Source of the DNA: Streptomyces sp. MP131-18
GTDB lineage: Bacteria; Actinomycetota; Actinomycetes; Streptomycetales; Streptomycetaceae
DNA: 64,000 nt
Direction of reading: 5' to 3'
Assembly (NCBI RefSeq): GCF_001984575.1
Contig: NZ_LZNS01000001.1
Coordinates: 2,838,872-2,902,871 of the forward strand
In this document: positions 52,009 through 60,756 of the stretch, piece after piece
Layout: every line of letters begins with the position of its first letter
How positions within the stretch are numbered: position 1 is the stretch's first letter
Position numbers and translations under genes: made by a program
The notes under the pieces: generated by a model
The model's input: the letters and a program-made list of their open reading frames with translations, nothing else
Told to the model about the DNA's origin: nothing
Database searches by the model: none

Positions 52009-52617
52009 ATGAGCCAGTACACGATCCCGACCGTCGTCGAACGCACCCCGAACGGCGAACGGGCCTACGACATCTACAGCCGGCTGCTGTCCGAGCGGGT
52101 CATCTTCCTCGGCACCGAGATCGACGACGGCGTCGCGAACGTCGTCATCGCCCAGCTCCTCCACCTGGAATCCTCAAGCCCGGACCGCGAAATCGCCATC
52201 TACATCAACTCACCCGGCGGCTCGTTCACCTCACTCATGGCCATCTACGACACCATGACGTTCATAGGCGCCCCGATCTCGACATTCTGCGTCGGCCAGG
52301 CCGCCTCCACCGCCGCGGTGCTCCTGGCCGGCGGCGACCCGGGACGACGCGTCGTACTCGAACACGCACGCGTGCTCCTCGGCCAGCCGGCGAGCCGCGG
52401 ACAGCAGGGAACCGTCTCCGACCTCAGCGTCCAGGCCAAGGAGATGATGCGGATCCGCGCACAGGTCGAGGAAGTCCTCTCCCGCCACACACGGCACGAC
52501 GTGGCCACCCTCCGGGCGGACATGGACCGGGACAAGGTATTCACCGCACAGGAGGCCGTGGCCTACGGACTCGCCGACCAGGTACTCAGCCGCCGCACAC
52601 CGGAGAAAGGACGCTGA
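52009..52617 (+). CDS. clpP4: Clp protease subunit ClpP4, catalytic His missing
   Basis: The 202-residue ClpP paralogue keeps Ser100 in [13 protein letters not shown] and the Asp region [20 protein letters not shown], but the His loop reads [13 protein letters not shown] where active ClpP has HARVMIHQP. Gly125 stands at the His position. It therefore probably cannot hydrolyse peptides alone and forms mixed rings with ClpP3. [23 protein letters not shown] is intact. The convergent popR-like gene follows. Confidence 0.9.
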   Translation: MSQYTIPTVVERTPNGERAYDIYSRLLSERVIFLGTEIDDGVANVVIAQLLHLESSSPDREIAIYINSPGGSFTSLMAIYDTMTFIGAPISTFCVGQAASTAAVLLAGGDPGRRVVLEHARVLLGQPASRGQQGTVSDLSVQAKEMMRIRAQVEEVLSRHTRHDVATLRADMDRDKVFTAQEAVAYGLADQVLSRRTPEKGR

Positions 52618-52638
52618 GTCCTCCGCCGCCACAGCCGC

Positions 52639-53142
52639 TCAGGCGGCCAGCAGCACAGGCCCGGAGGACACAGCCGCCCGCGGCCCGGCCGGGCGGCCCC
52701 TTCCGGTCAGCTCCGTAAGGGACGTGGCCCGGCCGTCCTCGGCGGTCGGCGCGGGGGCGGGGCCCGCCCGCCTGACGGGGGCCGGGCGGGCCACCTCGTC
52801 GTGCGCGAGGGCGAGGAGGTCGGCCAGGCCCAGGCCGAGGGCCTGGGCGGCGGCCGCGAGGACTTCGGACGACGCCTCCTTGCGGCCCCGCTCCAGCTCC
52901 GAGAGATACGGCATGGAGATGCGGGCCGCCTCGGCCACGTCCTTGAGCGTGCGCTCCTGGGCCCGGCGTTCGCGGCGCAGGACGTCGCCGACGACGTGCC
53001 GCCACAGGGGCTCCTTGGCCGGGCTGCCGGGCCCCGGCGCGGCGGGGGCCGTGGCTGGGGCCGCGGCCGTAGCTGGGGCCCCGGCCGTGGCCGAGCGCAG
53101 GGGGATGACGCGGGCTTCGTTCGGCACGTTGCTGCTGCTCAC
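52639..53142 (-). CDS. popR: XRE-family regulator, PopR-like
   Basis: The 167-residue protein has a Pro/Ala-rich N-terminus and a Cro/CI-type helix-turn-helix (GDVLRRERRAQERTLKDVAEAARISMPYLSELERGRKEASSEVLAAAAQALGLGLADLLALA, about residues 52-112) like ClgR and PopR. It ends in VLLAA. PopR is known to be removed by ClpP1P2 through its last two alanines, and it activates clpP3P4. The location directly beside clpP3P4 makes popR the best name. Convergent with clpP4. Confidence 0.85.
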   Translation of the reverse strand: MSSSNVPNEARVIPLRSATAGAPATAAAPATAPAAPGPGSPAKEPLWRHVVGDVLRRERRAQERTLKDVAEAARISMPYLSELERGRKEASSEVLAAAAQALGLGLADLLALAHDEVARPAPVRRAGPAPAPTAEDGRATSLTELTGRGRPAGPRAAVSSGPVLLAA

Positions 53143-53253
53143 CCGTTCAGATTAGAAGCCACGCGCCGGGACGGCACCGCGCCGCATTCCGCCCCCCGCG
53201 AAACCGGGACGCCGGCCCCGCCCCGGGGTCCGGACGCCGGGGTCTCGCGCGGA

Positions 53254-53922
53254 TCAACCGAAGTTGACGTCGCTGCAAATGTAGTAGGACTGGTCCAGGT
53301 GCGCGGCCTGCCAGATGGTGAAGACCACGTGGTGTCCGCTGCGGCCCGAGGTGCTGACCTCGATGTTGTTGATCTCCCCGGGCGGCATGCTCCCGGTTTC
53401 GGCCACGAGTTCGAGGTCGTCCCAGCCGAGCGGCTGCGTCTTCGGGTCGTAGCCCTGCTTGCTGACGTAGACCTGGAAGTAGTCGGTGCCGTGGTGGGCC
53501 TGATCCTGGAACACGACGGTGAAGTCGTCGGTCACGTCCGTCGTCTGCCACGCGCCCGGGGTGTCCATCGATGCGTAGCGGCCGTCCGCGGTCAGCCCGG
53601 CGCTGCACAGCTGGCCGTCGGGGATCGCACCCCTGTGGTCGCCGCCGACGTTCTCGCGGAACAGGCTGTTCCAGTTCCACATGGCGTTGGTGTCGTCCTG
53701 CCACGCCTCCCAGCACATGGGGTCCTGCTGCGCCATGGCCGGGTTCTGGAAGTCGTCGCCCCAGCGTTCCCAGCAGCCGTAGTTGCGGGACGGCGGGTCG
53801 ATGACGGAGCCGTGGGCCGCGGCCGTGTCGGCCCACGGGATGAGGAAGAGCAGGGCGGCCGACAGCAGCGCGAGGACGCGCAGCGGGCCTCGGGCGGACA
53901 GCGCGGGTACAGCTGAGCTCAT
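53254..53922 (-). CDS. AA10 lytic polysaccharide monooxygenase
   Basis: The 222-residue secreted copper enzyme has a signal peptide ending ...ADTAAA and a mature N-terminal His37 in HGSVIDPPSRNYGCWERWG, which forms the histidine brace. The second brace His lies in SGRSGHHVVFTIWQAAHLDQSYY. It is a single AA10 module without a CBM. The ATG at 53922 follows GGAGAA. A further ATG 12 bases upstream (53934) overlaps that site. The CebR-type operator upstream suggests action on cellulose, although sequence alone would also allow chitin. Confidence 0.9.
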   Translation of the reverse strand: MSSAVPALSARGPLRVLALLSAALLFLIPWADTAAAHGSVIDPPSRNYGCWERWGDDFQNPAMAQQDPMCWEAWQDDTNAMWNWNSLFRENVGGDHRGAIPDGQLCSAGLTADGRYASMDTPGAWQTTDVTDDFTVVFQDQAHHGTDYFQVYVSKQGYDPKTQPLGWDDLELVAETGSMPPGEINNIEVSTSGRSGHHVVFTIWQAAHLDQSYYICSDVNFG

Positions 53923-53956
53923 TGCGTTCTCCATCTTCCGGCTGTGGGGTTCCGGC

Positions 53957-53970
53957 TGGGAGCGCTCCCA
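53957..53970. promoter_or_regulatory. CebR-type operator
   Basis: TGGGAGCGCTCCCA is an exact copy of the CebR consensus of Streptomyces, the cellobiose-responsive repressor of cellulase genes. It lies 35 bases upstream of the AA10 start, where bound repressor would block transcription. Confidence 0.85.
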
Positions 53971-54021
53971 TAGATCAACGAGGCCCTACCCGGCACCCGT
54001 CGACTGAAACGTTCAATCCCC

Positions 54022-55011
54022 TCAGGGGACCGGCGCCTCGCGCGGCAGCAGGCGCGCGGCCCTCAAGTCCTGCCACAGCCCCCCGGGGACGGGGTGGGCG
54101 AGGAACGCCGCGTTCTGCTCGACCTCATCCGGCGTCCGGGCGCCGACGACGACCGTCGCGACCGCCGGGTGGGCCAGTGGGAAGCGCAGCGCGGCGGCCA
54201 GCGGCGGCACCCCGTACCGCGCGCAGATGCCGCGGATCGCCGCGACGCGGGCGCGCAGCAGCGGCGGAACGTTCCGGTAACCGTGCGGGGCACCGGGCGT
54301 GGGGTCGGCCAGCAGCCCGGACTGGAAGACGCCCGCCGCCATGACCGCGACCCCGCGCCGCGCGCACAGCGGCAGCAACTCGTCGAGTCCTGACTGGTCG
54401 AGCAGGGTGTAACGGCCCGCGAGCAGGATGCAGTCCGGGCCGGGCTCGGGCGCCTCGCGCAGGAAGCGGGCCGCGACATCCGCGTGATTCACGCCCAGCG
54501 AGACGGCCCCCACGGTGCCCGCCCGGCGCAGCTCGGCCAGGGCGCGGTAGGCGTCGGCGAGCGCGGCCGGGTAGTCCTCGTCGGGGTCGTGGATGTGCAG
54601 CACGTCGACCCGGTCGAGGCCGAGCCGGTCCAGGCTCTCGGCCAGCGAACGCAGCACCGCGGCGTACGAATAATCCAGGCGCGGCCCGAGCCCGGGAGGC
54701 GGGTCCGCCCAGATCTCCTGCGTATCGGGGCCGTTCGGCTCGATCAGGCGCCCCACCTTCGTGCACAGCACGAACCGGTCGCGCGGGCGCGGCGCGAGGG
54801 CCGCGCCGGCGTACGCCTCTGAGCGCCCGTAGCCGTACACGGGGGCGGTGTCGTACAGCCGCACGCCGAGCCGCCAGGCGCGATCGACGGTGGCGGCGGC
54901 CTGCTCGGCGGGAACGGGCACGAACAGCCCGCCGATGGACGCCAGTCCGAGCCCGAGACGGCTGACCTTCAGCCCGGTGCGGCCGAGCGGAACGAGTTCA
55001 CCGGCGCGCAC
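54022..55011 (-). CDS. aldo/keto reductase, fucose/aldose dehydrogenase type
   Basis: The 329-residue protein has the AKR layout: GLKVSRLGLGLASIGGLF, Asp/Tyr in VRLYDTAPVYGYGRSEAYAGAAL, Lys in VLCTKVGRL, and DRVDVLHIHDPDEDYPAALADAYRALAELRRAG. LDYSYAAVLRSLAESLDRLGL is typical of the D-threo-aldose 1-dehydrogenase/pyridoxal dehydrogenase subgroup. It should use NAD(P)+ on an aldose or a related carbonyl. The substrate cannot be read from sequence. Confidence 0.88.
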   Translation of the reverse strand: MRAGELVPLGRTGLKVSRLGLGLASIGGLFVPVPAEQAAATVDRAWRLGVRLYDTAPVYGYGRSEAYAGAALAPRPRDRFVLCTKVGRLIEPNGPDTQEIWADPPPGLGPRLDYSYAAVLRSLAESLDRLGLDRVDVLHIHDPDEDYPAALADAYRALAELRRAGTVGAVSLGVNHADVAARFLREAPEPGPDCILLAGRYTLLDQSGLDELLPLCARRGVAVMAAGVFQSGLLADPTPGAPHGYRNVPPLLRARVAAIRGICARYGVPPLAAALRFPLAHPAVATVVVGARTPDEVEQNAAFLAHPVPGGLWQDLRAARLLPREAPVP

Positions 55012-55044
55012 GGCCCGCCGCCCTCGACCTCGCGGCCGTCGCCC

Positions 55045-55080
55045 TCACCATCGCCGCCGCCCTCACCATCGCCGCCGCCG
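55045..55080. repeat. two tandem 18-bp units
   Basis: GCCCTCACCATCGCCGCC occurs twice in tandem between the aldo/keto reductase and the flavin oxidoreductase genes. No function apparent. Confidence 0.6.
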
Positions 55081-55106
55081 TCGGAACGGCGGGCGCCGGC
55101 TCCGGG

Positions 55107-56039
55107 CTAGCCGGCGGCGCCGTCATGGCCCCCGCCCCAGGTGCCGTTGGGGAGGCGGGAAACGGCGGCCAGCGTGGCACCGGTCTGGGCCAGCGGGTCC
55201 GGGCCGATCGGCCGCAGCACCACGGTGGAGGCACCGGCCTGCCACAGCTCCTGAACGCGGGCGGCGGCCGTGCCGGGATCACCCGCGGCCAGGAACGACT
55301 CCGCGGGCGGGATGCCGAGCCAGCCCGCCTGCGCCTCAAGGACGGGACGGGTGCGGTCGGGGTCGTCCGGCACGCAGAGATGGGTGAAGACGATCAGCTC
55401 GTGCGGGCGGCTTGCCGCGGCGGCCTCCCGTCCGCGGGTGATGTGGGGCAGCGCGGCGGCGATCTGCCGCGGACCCTGGCCCTCCGCGAGGATGGTGCCG
55501 TCCGCGGCCCGGCCGGACAGTTCGAGGGAACGCGGGCGTACCACGCCCGTCACGACCGGCGGCGGCTCGGCGGGCGGATGCACCAGGCGAACGCCATCGA
55601 TGTGCACGGCCCGCCCGTCGACGTTGGCCTCCTCACCGGCGAGGAGCGTGCGCACGGTGGTGACGGTCTCCTCGAGCAGCGCGAGCGGGCTGGCGGGCGC
55701 CGCACCGACCTGCGCCATCCATTCGGGCACGCCGTGCCCGATCCCGGCGATGAGGCGGCCGGGGAACGCGCGGGCCAGGGTGGCGAGCTCCATGCCCAGC
55801 AGGGCCGGGTTGCGCAGCGGCGCGGGGGCGATGCCGATGCCGACGCGGAGGCGGGAGGTCGCGGCCAGGGCCAGCGCCGCCGAGGCGACGGCCCCGGCCC
55901 ACGTCAGATCCTCGACCACCCACAGGTCGTCCGCCCCCTGTTCCTCCACCGCGGCGGCGAAATGGGCGAGGTCTTCTGGGCGTTGGTCCCGGTCGAACAT
56001 CACGCCGAGGCGGAGCCTGCCGGTCGTCACAGTGGTCAC
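55107..56039 (-). CDS. LLM-class flavin-dependent oxidoreductase
   Basis: The 310-residue protein has the bacterial luciferase-like TIM barrel: RLRLGVMFDRDQRPEDLAHFAAAVEEQGADDLWVVEDLTWAGAVASAALALAATSRLRVGIGIAPAPLRNPALLGMELATLARAFPGR is the classic start, and LIAGIGHGVPEWMAQVG follows. Family members use F420 or FMN. The actinobacterial ones are often F420-dependent. The GTG at 56039 has a GGTGGG site. A GTG nine bases later is possible. The substrate is unknown. Confidence 0.88.
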   Translation of the reverse strand: MTTVTTGRLRLGVMFDRDQRPEDLAHFAAAVEEQGADDLWVVEDLTWAGAVASAALALAATSRLRVGIGIAPAPLRNPALLGMELATLARAFPGRLIAGIGHGVPEWMAQVGAAPASPLALLEETVTTVRTLLAGEEANVDGRAVHIDGVRLVHPPAEPPPVVTGVVRPRSLELSGRAADGTILAEGQGPRQIAAALPHITRGREAAAASRPHELIVFTHLCVPDDPDRTRPVLEAQAGWLGIPPAESFLAAGDPGTAAARVQELWQAGASTVVLRPIGPDPLAQTGATLAAVSRLPNGTWGGGHDGAAG

Positions 56040-56140
56040 GGGTCCCACCGTACGGGCAGGACATGGCGCCGTTCCATCCGGATACCCGCGGGGCGGGCGG
56101 GGCGCGTTGTCCGCGCGCCCCGCGGGTGGTTGTGCGGAGA

Positions 56141-57751
56141 TCAGACGGCCTGCGCGCCGGGGCGGCCGGGCTCGACGATGAACCGGGCGGCCGTCTCGAC
56201 GGGCGCGCCGGGGGTGGTGACATAGGGAACGACGCGGTAATCGGCCCGGAGTTCGCGCCCGGTGGCGCGCATGACCGTGTAGCCGCGCTGCGAGTTGTGC
56301 CACTTCAGGTGCGGGTTGACGCCCGCGGTGAGCCAGTCGTGGCCGACCTGGTCCATGGGGGCGCCGTCCTTGCCGGAGCTGATGGACGTACCGGCGAACT
56401 CGGTGGCGACGACCGGCGATGCCTCGTCACCGAAGTCGAGCTTCAGATCGGCGACCACGCTCCGGTGGATGTCGCCGGTCAGCACCACGGGGTTGGCGAC
56501 GCCACGCCCGTGCAGGCCGGTCAGGAGCCGGTCGCGTGCGGCGGTGTAGCCGTCCCACATGTCGAGGCCGGAGGAGAGGACGGCGGGGTCGGGGTCCTGG
56601 TCGACCTGGGCGATGAGGGTCTGGTTGGCGAGCACGTTCCACGTGGCCCCGGAGCGCGCCGCGCCGTCGAGCAGCCACCGTTCCTGCGCGGCGCCCAGCA
56701 TGGTGCGCGCGGGGTCGCTGCGCTCGGTGTCGCAGCCGGGCTTGGTGCCGTCACCGCAGACCTGGTCGTCGCGGTAGGAACGGGAGTCGAGCACGTGCAG
56801 GTCGAGCACGCCGCCGAACGGCAGCCGCCGGTACATGCGCACCGCCGATCCGTTCGGCTTCTGCGGCAGGCGGAGCGGCAGGTGCTCGTAGTACGCCTGG
56901 AAGGCGGCGGCCTTGCGTGCGCGGAAGCTGGCGATGTCCGCGTCGGGGAAGCCGTCGGTGTCGATGGCGGCGATGTCGGCTGCCCAGTTGTTCTCCACCT
57001 CGTGGTCGTCCCAGGTGAGAATCCAGGGGAACGCCCCGTGGGCGGACTGGAGATCGGCGTCGAGCTTGGTGAGCGCGTGCCGGTTGCGGTACTCGGCGAG
57101 GGTGTACGTCTCACGCTGGAAGGAGGCGTCCAGCTCCATGCCGCGGACCCCGGCGGTCGCGCCGACGCCGTACTCGTACTGGTAGTCGCCGAGGTGGACG
57201 ACGAAGTCGAGGTTCTCCTCGGCCATGTGGCGGTAGGCGGTGTAGAAACCCTCGTACCAGCACTGGCAGGAGGCGAAGGCGAACGAGACCTCCGTGCCGC
57301 TCCCCTGGTCGTGCGGGGAGGGCGCGGTGCGGGTGCGGCCCGTCCGGCTGACCTCGCCGCCCGCGCGGAAGCGGTAGAAGTAGTCGCGGCCCGGGGCCAG
57401 TCCCGCGACCTCCACGTGGACGGAGTGGCCGAGCTCGGGCACGGCTTGGGCGATGCCCTGACGTGCCACGTCGCGGAAGCGTTCGTCGTGGGCGACCTGC
57501 CACTGCACGGCAACACGGCGCTCGGGCATGCCGCCCCGGCCGTCAACGGCGAGCGGGTCGGGGGCGAGGCGCGTCCACAGGACGACCCCGTCGGGCTCCG
57601 GGTCGCCGGAGGCCACGCCGAGGCGGAAGGGGTCCCCGGCGAAGCGAGGGCTGGCCCAGGCGGTGCCGTTGCTGAACCCGGCGGCGAAGAGGCCGAGCGC
57701 GGCCGTTCCGGCTCCGGCGCTACCGAGGAGGCGGCGTCTGGTGAGATCCAT
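56141..57751 (-). CDS. phoD: alkaline phosphatase/phosphodiesterase PhoD
   Basis: The 536-residue protein starts with a Tat signal (LTRRRLLGSAGAGTAALGLFAAG). The PhoD N-terminal domain (FRLGVASGDPEPDGVVLWTRLAPDPL) precedes the metallophosphatase core: SFAFASCQCWYEGFYTAYRHMAEENLDFVVHLGDYQYEYG, ILTWDDHEVENNWA, and NPVVLTGDIHRSVVADLKLDF. These give the Ca/Fe centre. It releases phosphate from phosphodiesters outside the cell. The start at 57749-57751 was chosen for the Tat motif. A possible weak PHO-box-like series (GTTTCACCACC and neighbours) lies near 57839-57862. Confidence 0.93.
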   Translation of the reverse strand: MDLTRRRLLGSAGAGTAALGLFAAGFSNGTAWASPRFAGDPFRLGVASGDPEPDGVVLWTRLAPDPLAVDGRGGMPERRVAVQWQVAHDERFRDVARQGIAQAVPELGHSVHVEVAGLAPGRDYFYRFRAGGEVSRTGRTRTAPSPHDQGSGTEVSFAFASCQCWYEGFYTAYRHMAEENLDFVVHLGDYQYEYGVGATAGVRGMELDASFQRETYTLAEYRNRHALTKLDADLQSAHGAFPWILTWDDHEVENNWAADIAAIDTDGFPDADIASFRARKAAAFQAYYEHLPLRLPQKPNGSAVRMYRRLPFGGVLDLHVLDSRSYRDDQVCGDGTKPGCDTERSDPARTMLGAAQERWLLDGAARSGATWNVLANQTLIAQVDQDPDPAVLSSGLDMWDGYTAARDRLLTGLHGRGVANPVVLTGDIHRSVVADLKLDFGDEASPVVATEFAGTSISSGKDGAPMDQVGHDWLTAGVNPHLKWHNSQRGYTVMRATGRELRADYRVVPYVTTPGAPVETAARFIVEPGRPGAQAV

Positions 57752-57924
57752 CGAAGAACCTGCCCGTCTGTGCACGGTGGTACTGACGGGCCGCCACGAT
57801 CGTGGCGCGCGATGACGTTCGGGTGGAGGCTCGCCCTACGTTTCACCACCTTTCGGGGAACATCGGCACGTAGCGGGCCAATTGTCATACGGGGGATGTG
57901 GTGCGGGGGAACACCGGGTGGGGG

Positions 57925-58578
57925 TCATGTGAGGGGCGGCGCGGCATCCCGGACGAGGAGCGCCGCCTGAACTCGGTTCGCACAGCCGAGCTTGGCCAGC
58001 ACCCGGCTCACGTAGCTCTTGATCGTCATTTCGCTCATGTGGAGGCGGTGGCCTATCTCGGCGTTCGTCAGGCCCTCGGCAATGAGCCGGGCAACGTCGG
58101 CCTCGCGCGGGCTGAGGGCTGTGATCAGCTCCGCCGCCTCCCTGCGGCGGCGCAGGTCGCCGGGGGTGACGACGCCGAGGACAAGCCTGGTCACGGCCGG
58201 GGAGAGAAACGCGTCGCCGCCATAGGCGGCCCGGACCGCCCCGATCAGCTCCTGCGGCGTGCAGTTCTTCAGGAGGAAGCCGGCGGCTCCCGCCTGAAGG
58301 GCGCGCAGCACATTGGGCTCCTGGCCGAAGGCGGTGAGCACGACGGTCCTGATCTTCGGTGCCCGGCGGTGCAACTCCTCGGCGGCGCTCAGCCCATCGA
58401 GGACGGGCATGGCGATGTCGAGCAGGGCGACGTGCACCCCCAGCCTGACCGCCTCCTCGACGGCCGCTCGGCCGTCGGTGGTCTCGGCCATCACCTCCAT
58501 GTCGGATGCGGACTCCAGAACGGTGCGGATGCCCGCGGAGATCAGCGGCTCGTCGTCCGCGACCAGCACTTTGATCAC
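57925..58578 (-). CDS. NarL/LuxR-type response regulator
   Basis: The 217-residue protein has a receiver domain with DDE at residues 9-10, the phosphorylation site Asp54 in VALLDIAMPVL, Thr in VVLTAFGQ and Lys in GFLLKNCTPQEL. The LuxR-type helix-turn-helix is LSPREADVARLIAEGLTNAEIGHRLHMSEMTIKSYVSRVLAKL (about 150-195). The GTG at 58576-58578 overlaps the kinase stop (GTGA). It probably controls the divergent ABC transporter through the repeated ACTTTCGTCA sites. Confidence 0.92.
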   Translation of the reverse strand: MIKVLVADDEPLISAGIRTVLESASDMEVMAETTDGRAAVEEAVRLGVHVALLDIAMPVLDGLSAAEELHRRAPKIRTVVLTAFGQEPNVLRALQAGAAGFLLKNCTPQELIGAVRAAYGGDAFLSPAVTRLVLGVVTPGDLRRRREAAELITALSPREADVARLIAEGLTNAEIGHRLHMSEMTIKSYVSRVLAKLGCANRVQAALLVRDAAPPLT

Positions 58579-59924
58579 CGCACCCCCATCAGCATGCCGG
58601 CGGGCAGGAAGAAGAAGATCAGGGTGGCCATGGCCACGCCCAGACCCGCGGTGCGCAGCATGGCCCGCACCCGGCCCGGATCGACGGCCTCGCTCCCCAC
58701 GCCCTCCTCTTCCCCGGGTCCGGCCCCGACGGGAGCGAGGACACGGACGCGGGCACCGCCGCTTCCCGAGCCCCCCGAGCCCTCTGTGCCACCGGCGCTT
58801 CCGGGGCTTCCAGGGCTTTCGGTGCTTCCGGGGCGGGCCCGGGCGTCGGGGAGCATGGCGACGAGCCGGAACGCGCCGTCGGTCCGCCGGTGGTCGAGAA
58901 ACCCGCCGACCGCGGTCACCCGCTCCCCGAGGCCGGTCAGGCCGTGCCCACCGGGCGGCTGCCGCCCGGCGGCCGCGGCGTCCGGTGCCACGCCGACGGG
59001 ATTGACCACGGTGAGAAGCAGCGCATCCCCCTCCCACGCCACCCCCACCCTGACCGGGGCCCCGGGTGCGTGCTTCACGGCATTGGTCAGCCCTTCCTCG
59101 GCGACCCGGTACGCCGCCTGCCAGGCGGCGGCCGACAACTGCCGCGGCTCGCCGCGCTGCCGGAACTCGACGGCCAGCCCCGCCGTCCTGAACTCCTCGG
59201 TCAGTGTCTCTATGGCGGCCACGCCCAGGCTCTGGGCGCGCACGGCCTCCTCCTCGCCCCGCAAGGCGCCGACCAGTTCGTGCAGCTCGCTCATCGCGGC
59301 ACGGGCGGCGACCGCCACGTGCGCGGCGGTCTTCCGCTCGCGCGGCGGCAGGTCGGACACCTCCAGGGCCGCGGCCTGCACGGACACCAGGGACAGCCGG
59401 TGCCCGAGGGAGTCGTGCATGTCGCGGGCTATGCGCAGGCGCTCCCTCAGCCGCTCCCGCTCGGCCAGCAGCTCCCGCTCGAGGGTCAGCTGCCGGTTCC
59501 GCTCGTCGAGGGCCGTCACCAGCCGGCGCTGCTGGGCGAGGTACCGACCGGTCAGCAGCGGCAGCGCGACGAAAGCGACGTAGCCGGATATGAGCTGCGG
59601 GAGGGCGCCCGGCCCATCCGCGCGGGCCACCAGCTGCGCCGCGAGGCTCCCGGCCACGGCGCCCGCGGTCACCGCGCCGTCGGTGCGGGACACCAGGACA
59701 GCGCCGGCCCGGTAGGCCGACCACAGCAGGACGAGGAAGGCGACGCCCGTCAGCGAGGCGAGGAGCAGCGCAGCCATCAGGGCGGGCACCGGGAGCCGCG
59801 TCCCGAGGACCGTCACCGCGCCGACGGCCAGCGCGAAGACCAGCACGGCCCAGGGCTGCCACGCCCCGGCCACGATCGCGGTATCCGCCGCGATCACTGC
59901 CGCGGCGGGGAAATGCCGTTTCAT
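58575..59924 (-). CDS. sensor histidine kinase (HisKA_3 type)
   Basis: The 449-residue kinase has about five N-terminal membrane helices (residues 8-125), the dimerisation/phosphoacceptor region with His170 in ARDMHDSLGHRLSLVSVQAAAL, and an HATPase domain (YRVAEEGLTNAVKHAPGAP, GHGLTGLGERVTAVGG). The C-terminal extension is unusual: a Gly/Ser/Glu-rich segment, then a hydrophobic helix (VAMATLIFFFLPAGMLMGVR) at the very end. Pairs with the response regulator through a 4-base overlap. Confidence 0.92.
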   Translation of the reverse strand: MKRHFPAAAVIAADTAIVAGAWQPWAVLVFALAVGAVTVLGTRLPVPALMAALLLASLTGVAFLVLLWSAYRAGAVLVSRTDGAVTAGAVAGSLAAQLVARADGPGALPQLISGYVAFVALPLLTGRYLAQQRRLVTALDERNRQLTLERELLAERERLRERLRIARDMHDSLGHRLSLVSVQAAALEVSDLPPRERKTAAHVAVAARAAMSELHELVGALRGEEEAVRAQSLGVAAIETLTEEFRTAGLAVEFRQRGEPRQLSAAAWQAAYRVAEEGLTNAVKHAPGAPVRVGVAWEGDALLLTVVNPVGVAPDAAAAGRQPPGGHGLTGLGERVTAVGGFLDHRRTDGAFRLVAMLPDARARPGSTESPGSPGSAGGTEGSGGSGSGGARVRVLAPVGAGPGEEEGVGSEAVDPGRVRAMLRTAGLGVAMATLIFFFLPAGMLMGVR

Positions 59925-59963
59925 GGCGTCAGGTTACGGCGCGGCCCATCGGCTTCGGCCATG

Positions 59964-60026
59964 CACTTTCGTCAATGGAAGAGACGACTTTCGTCAGTAG
60001 TGGGCGACCGGGCGGACACGTAGCGT
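59964..60026 (+). promoter_or_regulatory. two response-regulator-type sites and ABC promoter
   Basis: ACTTTCGTCA occurs at 59965-59974 and 59987-59996, 22 bases apart. Each copy contains a GAC/GTC-like dyad as seen at NarL-family (DesR/LiaR-like) targets. TAGCGT (60021-60026) fits a -10 box and ends seven bases before the GTG at 60034, so the ABC message is probably leaderless. The sites lie just upstream of the -35 position, suited to activation. Confidence 0.5.
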
Positions 60027-60033
60027 GAACGGC

Positions 60034-60756
60034 GTGATCGAAGTTCAGAATCTCAGCAAGTCCTACGGGGCCGCAGTCGCGGTGGACGGGCTTTCGTTCT
60101 CCGTCCTGCCCGGCCGGGTGACCGGCTTTCTCGGACCCAATGGGGCGGGGAAGTCCACGACGATGAGGATGATCCTCGGCCTGGACGGCCCGAGTGGTGG
60201 CAGGGCGCTCGTCGGCGGCCTCCCCTACCGGGAATTGGAGAAGCCGCTCCGGCAGGTCGGTGCGGTGCTGTCCGCCGGCGAGGTGCACCGCGGCCGGAGA
60301 GCGCGCGACCATCTGCGCTGGCTGGCCAGGAGCAATGGGATAGCGCCCAGACGGGTGGCGGAGGTGCTCGAGCTGACGGGCTTGGCGGCGGTGGCCGGGA
60401 AGCGGGCCGGGACCTTTTCGCTCGGCATGGCGCAGCGCCTCGGCATCGCCGCCGCGCTGCTGGGGGACCCGCACGTGCTCATGCTGGACGAGCCGGGCAA
60501 CGGGCTGGACCCGGAGGGCCTTCTGTGGCTGCGGACGCTGCTGAAGAAGCTGGCGGCCGAGGGGCGGACCGTTTTGGTGTCGAGCCACCTGTTGAGTGAG
60601 ATGACGCTGACGGCCGATCACCTGGTCATCATCGGCCGGGGGCGGCTGCTCGCCGACACAAGCGTGCACGCTTTCGTCGAAGAGCATGCGACGGCGGGTC
60701 AGCCCGCCTCGCTGGAGGCGGCGTTCCTGCGGCTCACGGGAGGCGAAGGGCTATGA
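60034..60756 (+). CDS. ABC transporter ATP-binding protein (BcrA-like)
   Basis: The 240-residue ATPase has Walker A GFLGPNGAGKSTTMRMILGL (about residues 31-50), signature FSLGMAQRLGIAAALLGDPHVLMLDEPGNGLDP with Walker B, and the H-loop VLVSSHLLSEM. It resembles the bacitracin/lantibiotic-type exporters. The GTG at 60034 is preferred to the GTG at 60025 because of the -10 box position. It overlaps the permease gene (ATGA) and is divergent from the two-component genes. Confidence 0.9.
   Translation: MIEVQNLSKSYGAAVAVDGLSFSVLPGRVTGFLGPNGAGKSTTMRMILGLDGPSGGRALVGGLPYRELEKPLRQVGAVLSAGEVHRGRRARDHLRWLARSNGIAPRRVAEVLELTGLAAVAGKRAGTFSLGMAQRLGIAAALLGDPHVLMLDEPGNGLDPEGLLWLRTLLKKLAAEGRTVLVSSHLLSEMTLTADHLVIIGRGRLLADTSVHAFVEEHATAGQPASLEAAFLRLTGGEGL

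Noticed and set aside
51354..52617. clpP genes beside the metabolite cluster as self-resistance genes for a ClpP inhibitor
   Set aside because: The popR-like gene beside them identifies the known clpP3-clpP4-popR group, and the metabolite cluster lacks the NRPS/PKS genes of known ClpP-inhibitor clusters. Proximity may be chance.
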